Assembly (NCBI GenBank): GCA_013362835.1
Contig: JABFVJ010000058.1
Span: forward strand, 1-7,971
Direction of reading: 5' to 3'
Source: Nonomuraea sp.
GTDB lineage: Bacteria > Actinomycetota > Actinomycetes > Streptosporangiales > Streptosporangiaceae
Length of the DNA stretch: 7,971 nucleotides
The position numbers and the translations under genes are program-made. Numbering within the stretch: the first letter of the stretch is position 1; each line of letters begins with the position of its first letter. This document shows, piece after piece, positions 1 through 7,118 of this stretch. The notes beneath the pieces were generated by a model, which saw only the letters and a program-made list of their open reading frames with translations, had not been told where the DNA came from and ran no database searches.

Positions 1-3
1 AAG

Positions 4-182
4 CCTATGTGCCTCGCGGCCAAGCCCCGCGCGAGTCCCCGCGCCACTCGGCCAAACCCCGAGAGAGCCCATGCGCCACGCGGCCAAACCCCGCGCCACG
101 CCGTCAACCCCGCGCGGGCCCATGTGTCACGCCGCCGAACCCCGTGAGAGCCCATGGCGCCGCGCCGTCAACCCCGGGAGAC
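4..182. repeat. Degenerate 32-bp tandem repeats downstream of polX
   Basis: About six imperfect head-to-tail copies of a 32-bp GC-rich unit can be aligned by eye: 4-35, 36-67, a shortened copy 68-92, another shortened copy 93-118, 119-150 and 151-182. Full units begin with CCCATG or a variant, contain a GCCAAACCCCG-like core near the middle, and end in GAGAG or a variant. Units abut with no unique spacers, so this is a minisatellite-like array and not CRISPR. The array may continue to the left of the window. Short open frames cross it but are only repeat translations. No function can be assigned; slippage or past duplication is the simplest origin. Confidence 0.6.
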
Positions 183-204
183 CCGCGCCGGGGAGAGGCG
201 CGGG
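182..204 (-). terminator. Probable transcription terminator hairpin after polX
   Basis: CCCGCGCC (182-189) and GGCGCGGG (197-204) form a perfect 8-bp all-GC stem with a 7-nt loop. It lies 20 nt beyond the polX stop codon in the direction of polX transcription. There is no U-tract, which is common for actinomycete terminators. The last repeat unit of the neighbouring array ends inside or next to this stem. Function as a terminator is inferred from position and stem strength. Confidence 0.5.
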
Positions 205-223
205 CCGCGCGTGGGTGGGTGGG

Positions 224-1903
224 TCAGCGGCCCAGGAAGGTGAGGAGGCGGTCGAGGGGCCAGGTGTTGATGATGTCGTCGGGGGTGAGCCAGGCGCGCT
301 GGGCGATGCCGATGCCGAAGCGCTGGTTGGCCAGGTGCGGGATCGCGTGGGAGTCGCTGTCGACGGAGAACTTCACCCCGTGGTGCTTGGCCAGCCGCAC
401 CAGGTCGGCCGGCAGGTCGGAGCGGTCGGGGTAGGAGTCGATCTCCATGGCGGTGCCCGTGCGGGCGGCCGCGCGGAAGACGGCGTCCCAGTCGGCGTCG
501 ACCGGCTCGCGCTTGCCGATCTTGCGGGTGGTCGGATGGCCGATGATGTCGACGTACGGGTTTTCGCAGGCGGTGATGAAGCGGCGGGTCATGTCGTCGC
601 GGGACATGCCGAAGTGGGAGTGGACCGAGGCCACGCACACGTCGAACTCGCGCAGCACCTCGCCCGGCCAGTCGACCGACCCGTCGGGCGCGATGTTGAG
701 CTCGGAGCCGTGCAGGATGCGCATGTCACGATATTTCTTCTGCAGCTTGGCCACCCGCTCCCGCTGCTCCAGCGCCTTGTCCAGCGTCATGCGCTGCATC
801 GCCAGGTCGGGCGCGTGGTCGGTGACCGCGTAGTAGGCGTAGCCGCGGGCGTGGCCGGCGGCCACCATGTCCTCCAGGGAGGCGATGCCGTCGGTCAGGT
901 CGGTGTGGGTGTGCAGGTCGCCCTTGAGGTCGGCGAGCTCGACCAGGGCGGGCAGCTCGCCCCGCAGCGCCGCCTTGACCTCGCCGCCGTCCTCGCGCAT
1001 CGGCGGCGGCACGAACTGCATGCCGAGCGCGTCGTAGATGTCCTCCTCGGACTCCGCGGCGATCACCCGCTCGCCCTCGAACAGGCCGTATTCGGAGAGC
1101 TTCCAGCCCTTCTTCACCGCCATCTCCCTGATGGCGACGTTGTGCTCCTTGGAGCCGGTGAAGTATTGCATCGCCGCGCCCCACGACTGCGCGGGCACCA
1201 CCCGCAGGTCGACCTGGATGCCGGACGTCGTGCGGATCGAGGTCTTCTTGTCGCCCGCGGCGATCACGTCGGCGACGTAGGGCTGGGCGCGGAAGTCGGT
1301 CATGATCGACTCGGGCGCGACGGCCAGGATGTCGATGTCGCCGATCGTGTCCTTCATCCGCCGCAGCGACCCGGCGTAGGCGACGCGGTCGGCCTTGAGC
1401 GAGGCGATCACCTGCTCGGCCAGGGACATCGCGACGCCGATGTGCACCCGGCGGCCCGACTGCTCAAGCTGCTCGATGCCCTTGAGGAGGTTGGCCAGGG
1501 TTTTGGGGCCGAGGCCCTTGACGCCGTCGAGCCGCCCGGAGGTGATGGCCTCGCCGAGCGTGACCGTGGAGTCGATGCCGTAGTCCTCGAACAGCATGAT
1601 CGCCGTCTTGGGCCCCAGCGTGGGCACCCGGGTCAGCCGCCGCACCCCCTCGGGCACCCGGCCGCGCAGGTCGTCGAGCTGCCGGAAGCTGCCGCGCTGC
1701 AGGAACTCCTCCATCTTCTTGGCGATGGCCTCGCCGACGCCGGGGACGCTCCGCACGTCGACCTCCGAGATGTCCTCGGGGAACCCGGCGATGGCCTTGG
1801 CCGCCTTCTGGTAGCTCCGCACCCGGAAGGCGTCGCCGCCGGTCAGCGCGAACAGCTCCGCGTATTCCTGCAGCGCCGCCGCAGCCTCCTCATTTGCCCG
1901 CAT
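224..1903 (-). CDS. polX: Bacterial family-X DNA polymerase with C-terminal PHP domain (PolX)
   Basis: The 559-residue protein matches the usual length and architecture of bacterial PolX, which fills short gaps in base-excision repair. In several bacteria its PHP domain adds Mn-dependent 3'-5' exonuclease or AP-endonuclease activity. Helix-hairpin-helix elements lie near 51-65 (VPGVGEAIAKK), 93-104 (VPTLGPKTAIML) and 127-140 (VKGLGPKTLANLL). The nucleotidyltransferase core has GSLRR at 178-182, GDIDIL at 188-193 (Asp189 and Asp191) and VDLRVV at 231-236 (third carboxylate Asp232). The PHP domain, about 325-559, has DLHTHTDLTDG (329), TDH (361), SELN (400), VHSH (427), GHP (455) and DSDSH (515), so its metal-ligand pattern looks intact. 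I chose ATG at 1903 because AAGG lies 8 nt upstream and homologues start near here; an in-frame TTG at 1933 would add 10 residues. It is downstream of the aldo/keto reductase on the same strand, 44 bp away, so co-transcription is possible. Family identity is secure; in-cell activity is inferred. Confidence 0.95.
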   Translation of the reverse strand: MRANEEAAAALQEYAELFALTGGDAFRVRSYQKAAKAIAGFPEDISEVDVRSVPGVGEAIAKKMEEFLQRGSFRQLDDLRGRVPEGVRRLTRVPTLGPKTAIMLFEDYGIDSTVTLGEAITSGRLDGVKGLGPKTLANLLKGIEQLEQSGRRVHIGVAMSLAEQVIASLKADRVAYAGSLRRMKDTIGDIDILAVAPESIMTDFRAQPYVADVIAAGDKKTSIRTTSGIQVDLRVVPAQSWGAAMQYFTGSKEHNVAIREMAVKKGWKLSEYGLFEGERVIAAESEEDIYDALGMQFVPPPMREDGGEVKAALRGELPALVELADLKGDLHTHTDLTDGIASLEDMVAAGHARGYAYYAVTDHAPDLAMQRMTLDKALEQRERVAKLQKKYRDMRILHGSELNIAPDGSVDWPGEVLREFDVCVASVHSHFGMSRDDMTRRFITACENPYVDIIGHPTTRKIGKREPVDADWDAVFRAAARTGTAMEIDSYPDRSDLPADLVRLAKHHGVKFSVDSDSHAIPHLANQRFGIGIAQRAWLTPDDIINTWPLDRLLTFLGR

Positions 1904-1947
1904 GGGCACTACCTTAGGATCTCCCACCGACAAAGCCGGGTCACGGG

Positions 1948-2919
<972 letters not shown>

Positions 2920-3047
2920 ATCGCCAACTCTATGACCATAATGCACTGGTTAACCCCTTGTCCGGTGGGGCAGTCATGGCTGTCCGGAAGTGGCCTCGGG
3001 CTTTACACCGGGTGTCCCCGTCAGGTCGATTAGAGGAACGAGACAAC
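2920..3047. promoter_or_regulatory. Divergent intergenic region between aldo/keto reductase and histidine kinase
   Basis: This 128-bp gap must carry promoters for both directions. Visible elements are an 8-bp palindrome GGTTAACC (2948-2955), two direct copies of YTGTCCGG (2958-2965 and 2980-2987) 22 bp apart, close to two helical turns, and a -35-like TTTACA at 3002-3007 followed by only a weak -10-like stretch near 3025-3032. Any promoter or operator call here is inference from position; the elements are short and could be chance. Confidence 0.3.
3034..3037 (+). promoter_or_regulatory. Ribosome binding site supporting the GTG start of the histidine kinase
   Basis: AGGA at 3034-3037, within AGAGGAA, lies 10 nt before GTG 3048. 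This decides the start chosen for the kinase. A longer purine run, GGGAGGAG (3123-3130), precedes the alternative ATG at 3150, but the 19-nt spacing is too wide for normal initiation. Confidence 0.4.
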
Positions 3048-4232
3048 GTGAGCGCACTTGTCACGCGTGGTATCCCGTCCAGTCAACCGCATACCGGGGG
3101 TGAGGTGGCCGACACATTACGTGGGAGGAGAACGCGATTACGTTCTAGAATGGACGTTCTGACTTCTCCCTTTCGCGCCGGGTGGGTCGGCCTGGTCGCG
3201 GGAGGTCTCGCGCTGGCCGTGCCGGTGCAGGCGGGGCTGGCCCGTTCGGGGCCGCTGGTCGAGGGGTCGGTGACGCTGGCCGTCCTGCTCACGCTGCACG
3301 GCAGGTTCGTCATGGAGGGCACGTCGGGGCGGGCCGGCTCGTGGTGGCTGGTCGCGTTCCAGGCGTGGCTGACGTACGTGCCGCTGGCGGTGTTCGGGCC
3401 GGCCTGGACGCCGGTGTGCGGGCTGCTGTCGGGCGCGCTGCTCGTGGTCGCGGCGCGGATCAGGTCGATCGTGCTGGTGGTGCTGGCGCTGGCGTGCGGT
3501 CCTGTGCTGCTGGCCGCGCCGCGCTCGTGGGTGGTCGATCCGGTGTGGGCCCTGGTCACGCCGCTGGTCGGCGTCGTGGAGTACGCGCTGCTGAGCCTGG
3601 TGGCACGGGTGCGGCGGCTGGACGGCGCCCGTACCGACGTGATGCGCCAGGCCGTGGCGCAGGAGCGCCGCCGCTTCACCCGCGACCTGCACGACCTGGT
3701 CGGGCACCGGCTGACCGTCCTGGTGCTCAAGGCGCAGCTCGTCCAGCGGCTCGTGGCGGAGGGGGACGAGAAGGCCGAGCGGGAGGTGGTCGAGACGCTC
3801 GAACTCCTGCGCGTCCTGTCGGCCGACGTCAGGGCCGTCGCGCACGGCCTGCGCGACTCCTCGCTGGCGGCCGAGCTGGGCTCGGCGCGGGCGCTGCTGG
3901 AGTCGGCGCGGGTGCGCTGCCAGATCAAGGTGTCCTGCCGCGACCTGACCCCCGACGTGGAGGAGGCGCTCACGCACGCGCTGCGCGAGGGGGTGACGAA
4001 CGTGCTGCGTCACGCCGAAGCGGAGGAATGTCTCATCCAGCTCATGGAACGGGACAATCTGGTACGCCTGTCGATCTGGAACGACGGCGTCCGGCCGCCG
4101 CGCCGCCCGGGTGACGCCGGGCAGGGCCTGCTCAACCTGGCCGAGCGCGTCGCCGGCCTCGGCGGCTGGCTGGAGGCCAGCACGTCACGCGGCGGACAAT
4201 TCTCCTTCAGCGTTTATGTCCCGCGAATGTAA
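3048..4232 (+). CDS. Membrane sensor histidine kinase, NarL/DesK-type (HisKA_3)
   Basis: With the GTG start the protein is 394 residues. An Arg-rich cytoplasmic N-terminus is followed by about six hydrophobic segments (roughly 45-64, 73-88, 98-117, 121-137, 140-157, 167-186) with almost no extracytoplasmic domain, as in DesK-like kinases. The dimerization/phosphoacceptor region carries RDLHDLVGHRLT, with the probable phosphorylated His at 215. The ATP-binding domain has an N-box, REGVTNVLRHA, with Asn318, and a glycine-rich GDAGQGLLNLAERV at about 355-368. ATG 3150 would give 360 residues with all functional parts intact; GTG 3105 is also possible. It is co-directional with lanKC, 128 bp upstream, so it probably belongs to the lanthipeptide locus. 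No response regulator is present in the window; a partner may lie beyond the transporter genes. The signal is unknown, and membrane embedding suggests a lipid, envelope or peptide cue (inference). Confidence 0.88.
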   Translation: MSALVTRGIPSSQPHTGGEVADTLRGRRTRLRSRMDVLTSPFRAGWVGLVAGGLALAVPVQAGLARSGPLVEGSVTLAVLLTLHGRFVMEGTSGRAGSWWLVAFQAWLTYVPLAVFGPAWTPVCGLLSGALLVVAARIRSIVLVVLALACGPVLLAAPRSWVVDPVWALVTPLVGVVEYALLSLVARVRRLDGARTDVMRQAVAQERRRFTRDLHDLVGHRLTVLVLKAQLVQRLVAEGDEKAEREVVETLELLRVLSADVRAVAHGLRDSSLAAELGSARALLESARVRCQIKVSCRDLTPDVEEALTHALREGVTNVLRHAEAEECLIQLMERDNLVRLSIWNDGVRPPRRPGDAGQGLLNLAERVAGLGGWLEASTSRGGQFSFSVYVPRM

Positions 4233-4360
4233 TTCACGTTTGTGAAAAACACATCAAAGCCCATTGAATAGCCATATGCGGCTAATGTTGTGTGTTACTA
4301 GTCCGTCCGGTGGCGGGTGCGGCAGGCTCTTGCTCACACCGCCTCGGAGGGCCGCACCAG
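4233..4360 (+). promoter_or_regulatory. AT-rich regulatory gap upstream of lanKC with short dyads
   Basis: The first 70 bp after the kinase stop are about 40% GC by hand count, a clear dip in otherwise very GC-rich DNA. They hold TTCAC-4-GTGAA (4233-4246), an overlapping TGTG-5-CACA (4241-4253), and TAGCC-6-GGCTA (4269-4284) centred on a CATATG-containing spacer. TAATGT (4283-4288) could be a -10 hexamer, but no good -35 sits at 17 bp, as expected of an activator-dependent promoter. Regulation by the response regulator of the neighbouring kinase is inference. No protein-coding capacity is evident, and the TTCAC/GTGAA dyad is too weak to be called a terminator. Confidence 0.45.
4346..4351 (+). 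promoter_or_regulatory. Ribosome binding site of lanKC
   Basis: GGAGGG lies 9 nt before ATG 4361. It fixes the start there and rules out the 23-residue longer reading from 4292, whose extra residues do not resemble the family N-terminus. Confidence 0.75.
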
Positions 4361-6913
4361 ATGGACAAGTACGAGCTCTACTGCCTTGTGGACCAGTGTT
4401 TCTACGACACCGTCGACCACAGCACGGCCGAGGACGCCGACTTCTCCCTCATCCGCCGCCCCCTGCCCGGAGGATGGGCCCACGAGCTCAGCGACACCTG
4501 GGCCTATTTCATGCCGGGCGGCCAGGAGCCGCTGCCGGCCCAGGGCTGGAAGATCCACGTCTCGGCCCGGGTCGAGGACGCCGAGAAGGCGATCTCGACC
4601 GTGTGGGACTACTGCGTGCCGCGCGGCCTCGCCTTCAAGTTCCTGCGCGGCCCGGCCGTGCTCGTCATGGTCAACTCCAAGGCCGCCTCCAGGGCGTCGA
4701 GCGGCAAGCTGGTCACGATCTACCCGCGCGACGAGGCGCAGCTCGAACTCGTGCTCAAGGAGCTCGACGAGCTGCTGCGCGGGGTGGAGGGGCCGTACAT
4801 CCTGAGCGACCTGCGCTACGGCGAGGGACCCCTGTTCGTCAGGTACGGCGGGTTCGCCGACCGGCACTGCCTGTCCGCGTCGGGGGAGCGGGTGCTGGCC
4901 GTCGAGGACGGCGGCGGTCGGCTGATCCCCGACGTACGCGGCTCGACGTTCTCGGTGCCGCCCTGGACGACGCTGCCGGCCTTCCTCGAACCCCATCTGG
5001 CCGCGCGCAACGCGGTGACCATGGACGGGCTGCCGTACCGGATCGAGAGCGTGCTGCACTTCTCCAACGGCGGCGGCGTCTACCTGGCGCGCGACACCCG
5101 TACGGACGAGCGGGTGGTGCTCAAGGAGGCCAGGCCGCACGCCGGGCTGGACGCGGCCGGACGCGACGCGGTCGCGAGGCTCGAACACGAGCGTGACATC
5201 CTGCGCCGCCTGGACGGCCTGCCCGCGGCCCCCGCCCTGCGCGGCTACTTCACGCTGGGCGGGCACCACTTCCTCGTCCAGGAGTTCGTGGACGGCACGC
5301 CGCTCCAGCGGCGGCTCGTGCGCCGCTTCCCGCTGACCCGCGCCACCTGCACGGAACAGGACCTCGCCGAGTACACCTCCTGGGCGGCCGCCACGCTGGA
5401 GAGCGTCGAACGCGCCGTGGAGTCGCTGCACGGGCGCGGCGTCGTCTTCGGCGACCTGCACCCCGACAACATCCTGCTCACCGAGGACGACCGGGTCGTG
5501 CTCATCGACTACGAGGTCGCCACGGCGGCCGAGGACCGGGCCAGGGCCGCGCTCGCCCACCCCGCCTTCGCCGCCCCCCGCGACCGCAACGGCGTGGACG
5601 TCGACCGGTACGCGATGGCCTGCCTGCGCTTCGCCCTGTTCGCCCCCCAGTGCACGATCATGCTGCCGCTGCACCGGCCCAAGATCGGCCACCTCGCCAG
5701 GGTCGTCAAGGAGACCTTCCCCGTCCCGCCGGAGCTGGTGGACACCGCCGCCACGACCATCGCGGGCGGCCGGGCCGTGGAGACCCCCGTGCCCCTGCCG
5801 GGCACGGCCACCTGGGCCGAGCTGCGGGACGCGATGGGCCGGGCCGTCGTCGCCTCCGCGACCCCCGGCCGCGACGACCGCCTGTTCCCCGGCGACGTCG
5901 CCCAGTTCCAGCCCGGCGGCGGCCTCAACTTCGCGAACGGCGCCGCCGGCGTCCTGTTCGCCCTGGCGAGCACGGGCCTCGGCCCCTTCCCCGAGTACGA
6001 GACCTGGCTGCGCGACCGCGCACACCGGCCCGCCCCCGGCTCGGGACTCGGCCTGTACGACGGCCTGCACGGCATCGCCTACGTCCTCGACCTGCTCGGG
6101 CATCACCAGGACGCGCTCGACGTCGTCGACGTCGCCCTGCGGGAGAAATGGGACCGCCTGGAGTCGGCGCTCTTCTCCGGCCTGCCGGGCATCGGCCTGA
6201 ACCTCCTGCGCCTCGGCCTCACCGAGCACGCCATGCAGGCGGTCGACATCTGCGCCGACCGCCTCGGCGGCCCCGAGGACGTGCCCGAGACCAGCGGCGG
6301 CACCAACCCCAGAGCCGGCCTCATGTACGGCTCGTCCGGGCCCGCCCTGCTGTTCCTGCACGCCTACGAGCACACCGGCGACCGGGCGCTGCTCGACCTG
6401 GCGGCGACCGCGCTCCGGCAGGACCTGCGGCGCTGCCGCGACTCGGGCGACGGCTCGCTCCAGGTCGACCAGGGGTGGCGGCTGCTGCCGTACCTGGACG
6501 AGGGGTCGGCGGGCATCGCCCTGGTCGTCGAACGGTATCTGACGCACCGCCACGACGAGGAGTTCGCCGCCGCGCTGGACCGGCTCAAGCTGGTCGCGCG
6601 GGCCGGGTTCTTCGTCCAGCCGGGGCTGTTCACCGGGCGCGCGGGCATCATCGCCGCCCTGGCCGGCGACCCGGCGGCACAGGCACAGGTGCGGGCACAG
6701 GTGAAGGGGTTGAGCTGGCACGCCCTGCCGTACGGCGGCGGCCTGGCCTTCCCCGGCGACGGGCTGCTGCGCCTGTCCATGGATTTCGCGACCGGAACGG
6801 CCGGCGTGCTGTTCGCCCTCGGCGCGGTGCTGGGAGACCAGCCGGCGCGCCTGCCGTTCCTGGAGGCCGCACCCGAGCGGCCTGCGCCCAACACGACGCG
6901 GAAGGAGGTGTAA
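4361..6913 (+). CDS. lanKC: Class III lanthipeptide synthetase LanKC (RamC/AmfT-like)
   Basis: This 850-residue enzyme would install the dehydrated residues and (methyl)lanthionine or labionin rings in the precursor encoded just downstream. The N-terminal lyase region, about 1-215, contains the family-like segments WKIHVSAR (63-70) and GKLVTIYPRD (115-124); it would eliminate phosphate from phospho-Ser/Thr. The kinase domain spans about 226-450: Gly-rich loop SNGGGVYLARD (235-245), probable ATP-binding Lys255 in VVLKEA, catalytic loop FGDLHPDNILL with Asp365 and Asn370, and metal-binding Asp383 in LIDYE. The C-terminal cyclase-like region, about 520-830, holds seven Gly-x-x-Gly-type repeats (for example NGAAG, DGLHG, SGLPG, GSSG, EGSAG, TGRAG, TGTAG), as expected for an alpha-barrel. 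It lacks the Cys/Cys/His zinc ligands of LanC and class IV enzymes, which assigns it to class III. Length is near the short end of the usual range. The final codons overlap the ribosome binding site of the precursor gene, implying one transcript. Confidence 0.96.
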   Translation: MDKYELYCLVDQCFYDTVDHSTAEDADFSLIRRPLPGGWAHELSDTWAYFMPGGQEPLPAQGWKIHVSARVEDAEKAISTVWDYCVPRGLAFKFLRGPAVLVMVNSKAASRASSGKLVTIYPRDEAQLELVLKELDELLRGVEGPYILSDLRYGEGPLFVRYGGFADRHCLSASGERVLAVEDGGGRLIPDVRGSTFSVPPWTTLPAFLEPHLAARNAVTMDGLPYRIESVLHFSNGGGVYLARDTRTDERVVLKEARPHAGLDAAGRDAVARLEHERDILRRLDGLPAAPALRGYFTLGGHHFLVQEFVDGTPLQRRLVRRFPLTRATCTEQDLAEYTSWAAATLESVERAVESLHGRGVVFGDLHPDNILLTEDDRVVLIDYEVATAAEDRARAALAHPAFAAPRDRNGVDVDRYAMACLRFALFAPQCTIMLPLHRPKIGHLARVVKETFPVPPELVDTAATTIAGGRAVETPVPLPGTATWAELRDAMGRAVVASATPGRDDRLFPGDVAQFQPGGGLNFANGAAGVLFALASTGLGPFPEYETWLRDRAHRPAPGSGLGLYDGLHGIAYVLDLLGHHQDALDVVDVALREKWDRLESALFSGLPGIGLNLLRLGLTEHAMQAVDICADRLGGPEDVPETSGGTNPRAGLMYGSSGPALLFLHAYEHTGDRALLDLAATALRQDLRRCRDSGDGSLQVDQGWRLLPYLDEGSAGIALVVERYLTHRHDEEFAAALDRLKLVARAGFFVQPGLFTGRAGIIAALAGDPAAQAQVRAQVKGLSWHALPYGGGLAFPGDGLLRLSMDFATGTAGVLFALGAVLGDQPARLPFLEAAPERPAPNTTRKEV
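6902..6910 (+). promoter_or_regulatory. Near-perfect Shine-Dalgarno sequence of the precursor gene
   Basis: AAGGAGGTG is fully complementary to the canonical 16S 3' end over 9 nt and lies 8 nt before ATG 6919. It lies within the last codons of lanKC (Lys-Glu-Val). It is stronger than the lanKC site, consistent with making more substrate than enzyme from one mRNA. Confidence 0.85.
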
Positions 6914-6918
6914 CACTC

Positions 6919-7050
6919 ATGGTACTTCTCGACCTGCAGGGTCTGGAGGCTCCCGCGGCGGCCGACGTGGCCAGCGGCGGCAGCACGCTCACAGCTCTCA
7001 CGTGTCACTCGGGCCACCCGAGCAACCTCAGTGTCGCACTCTGCCACTGA
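6919..7050 (+). CDS. lanA: Class III lanthipeptide precursor peptide (SapB/AmfS-like LanA)
   Basis: The gene encodes 43 residues. The leader begins MVLLDLQGLE; LLDLQGLE (3-10) is the helical recognition motif of class III precursors. An Ala-rich stretch (11-18) leads to SGGS, where leader removal is likely. The core carries two ring motifs: S-T-L-T-A-L-T-C (Ser22, Thr25, Cys29) and S-N-L-S-V-A-L-C (Ser35, Ser38, Cys42). Both fit Ser-x-x-(Ser/Thr)-x-x-x-Cys, which gives a dehydroalanine plus lanthionine in SapB, or labionin in related peptides. The first ring would use Thr25 (methyl-type bridge). The linker is HSGHP and the peptide ends in His43. Ser19, Thr23, Thr28 and Ser31 are further possible dehydration sites. 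The gene starts 5 bp after lanKC. About a fifth of its codons end in A or T, more than in its neighbours. The same frame stays open upstream to 5650, but the ribosome binding site and leader motif fix the start at 6919. Confidence 0.93.
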   Translation: MVLLDLQGLEAPAAADVASGGSTLTALTCHSGHPSNLSVALCH

Positions 7051-7063
7051 TATGTGACAAAGG

Positions 7064-7095
7064 GTCCCCGCGCCGGTTCGTGGTGGCGCGGGGAC
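7064..7095 (+). terminator. Strong intercistronic hairpin after the precursor gene
   Basis: GTCCCCGCGCC (7064-7074) and GGCGCGGGGAC (7085-7095) form a perfect 11-bp stem around a 10-nt loop. It can grow by a G-U and a G-C pair to 7062/7097. It begins 13 nt after the precursor stop codon. With no U-tract it could be a partial terminator, or a 3' stabilizer that keeps precursor mRNA more abundant than transporter mRNA. Both readings are inference. Confidence 0.6.
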
Positions 7096-7118
7096 TCCCC
7101 GAGTCCGAAGGGGGAGAG

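Noticed and set aside
4..182. Possible CRISPR array
   Set aside because: The 32-bp units are contiguous and degenerate with no unique spacers, and no cas gene is present.
4233..4246. TTCAC/GTGAA dyad as a terminator of the kinase gene
   Set aside because: A 5-bp AT-rich stem is too weak, and it lies in a promoter-like AT-rich region; an operator is the better guess.
4334..6916. 860-codon minus-strand open frame opposite lanKC
   Set aside because: It mirrors lanKC almost exactly and has biased Val/Gly/Ala/Arg/Gln composition with no motif; lanKC has clear lyase, kinase and cyclase signatures on the other strand.
5650..7050. 466-codon plus-strand frame that ends at the precursor stop codon
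   Set aside because: Only the last 43 codons are real. The upstream part is an Arg/Pro-rich shadow of lanKC; the strong ribosome binding site at 6902-6910 and the leader motif define the start at 6919.
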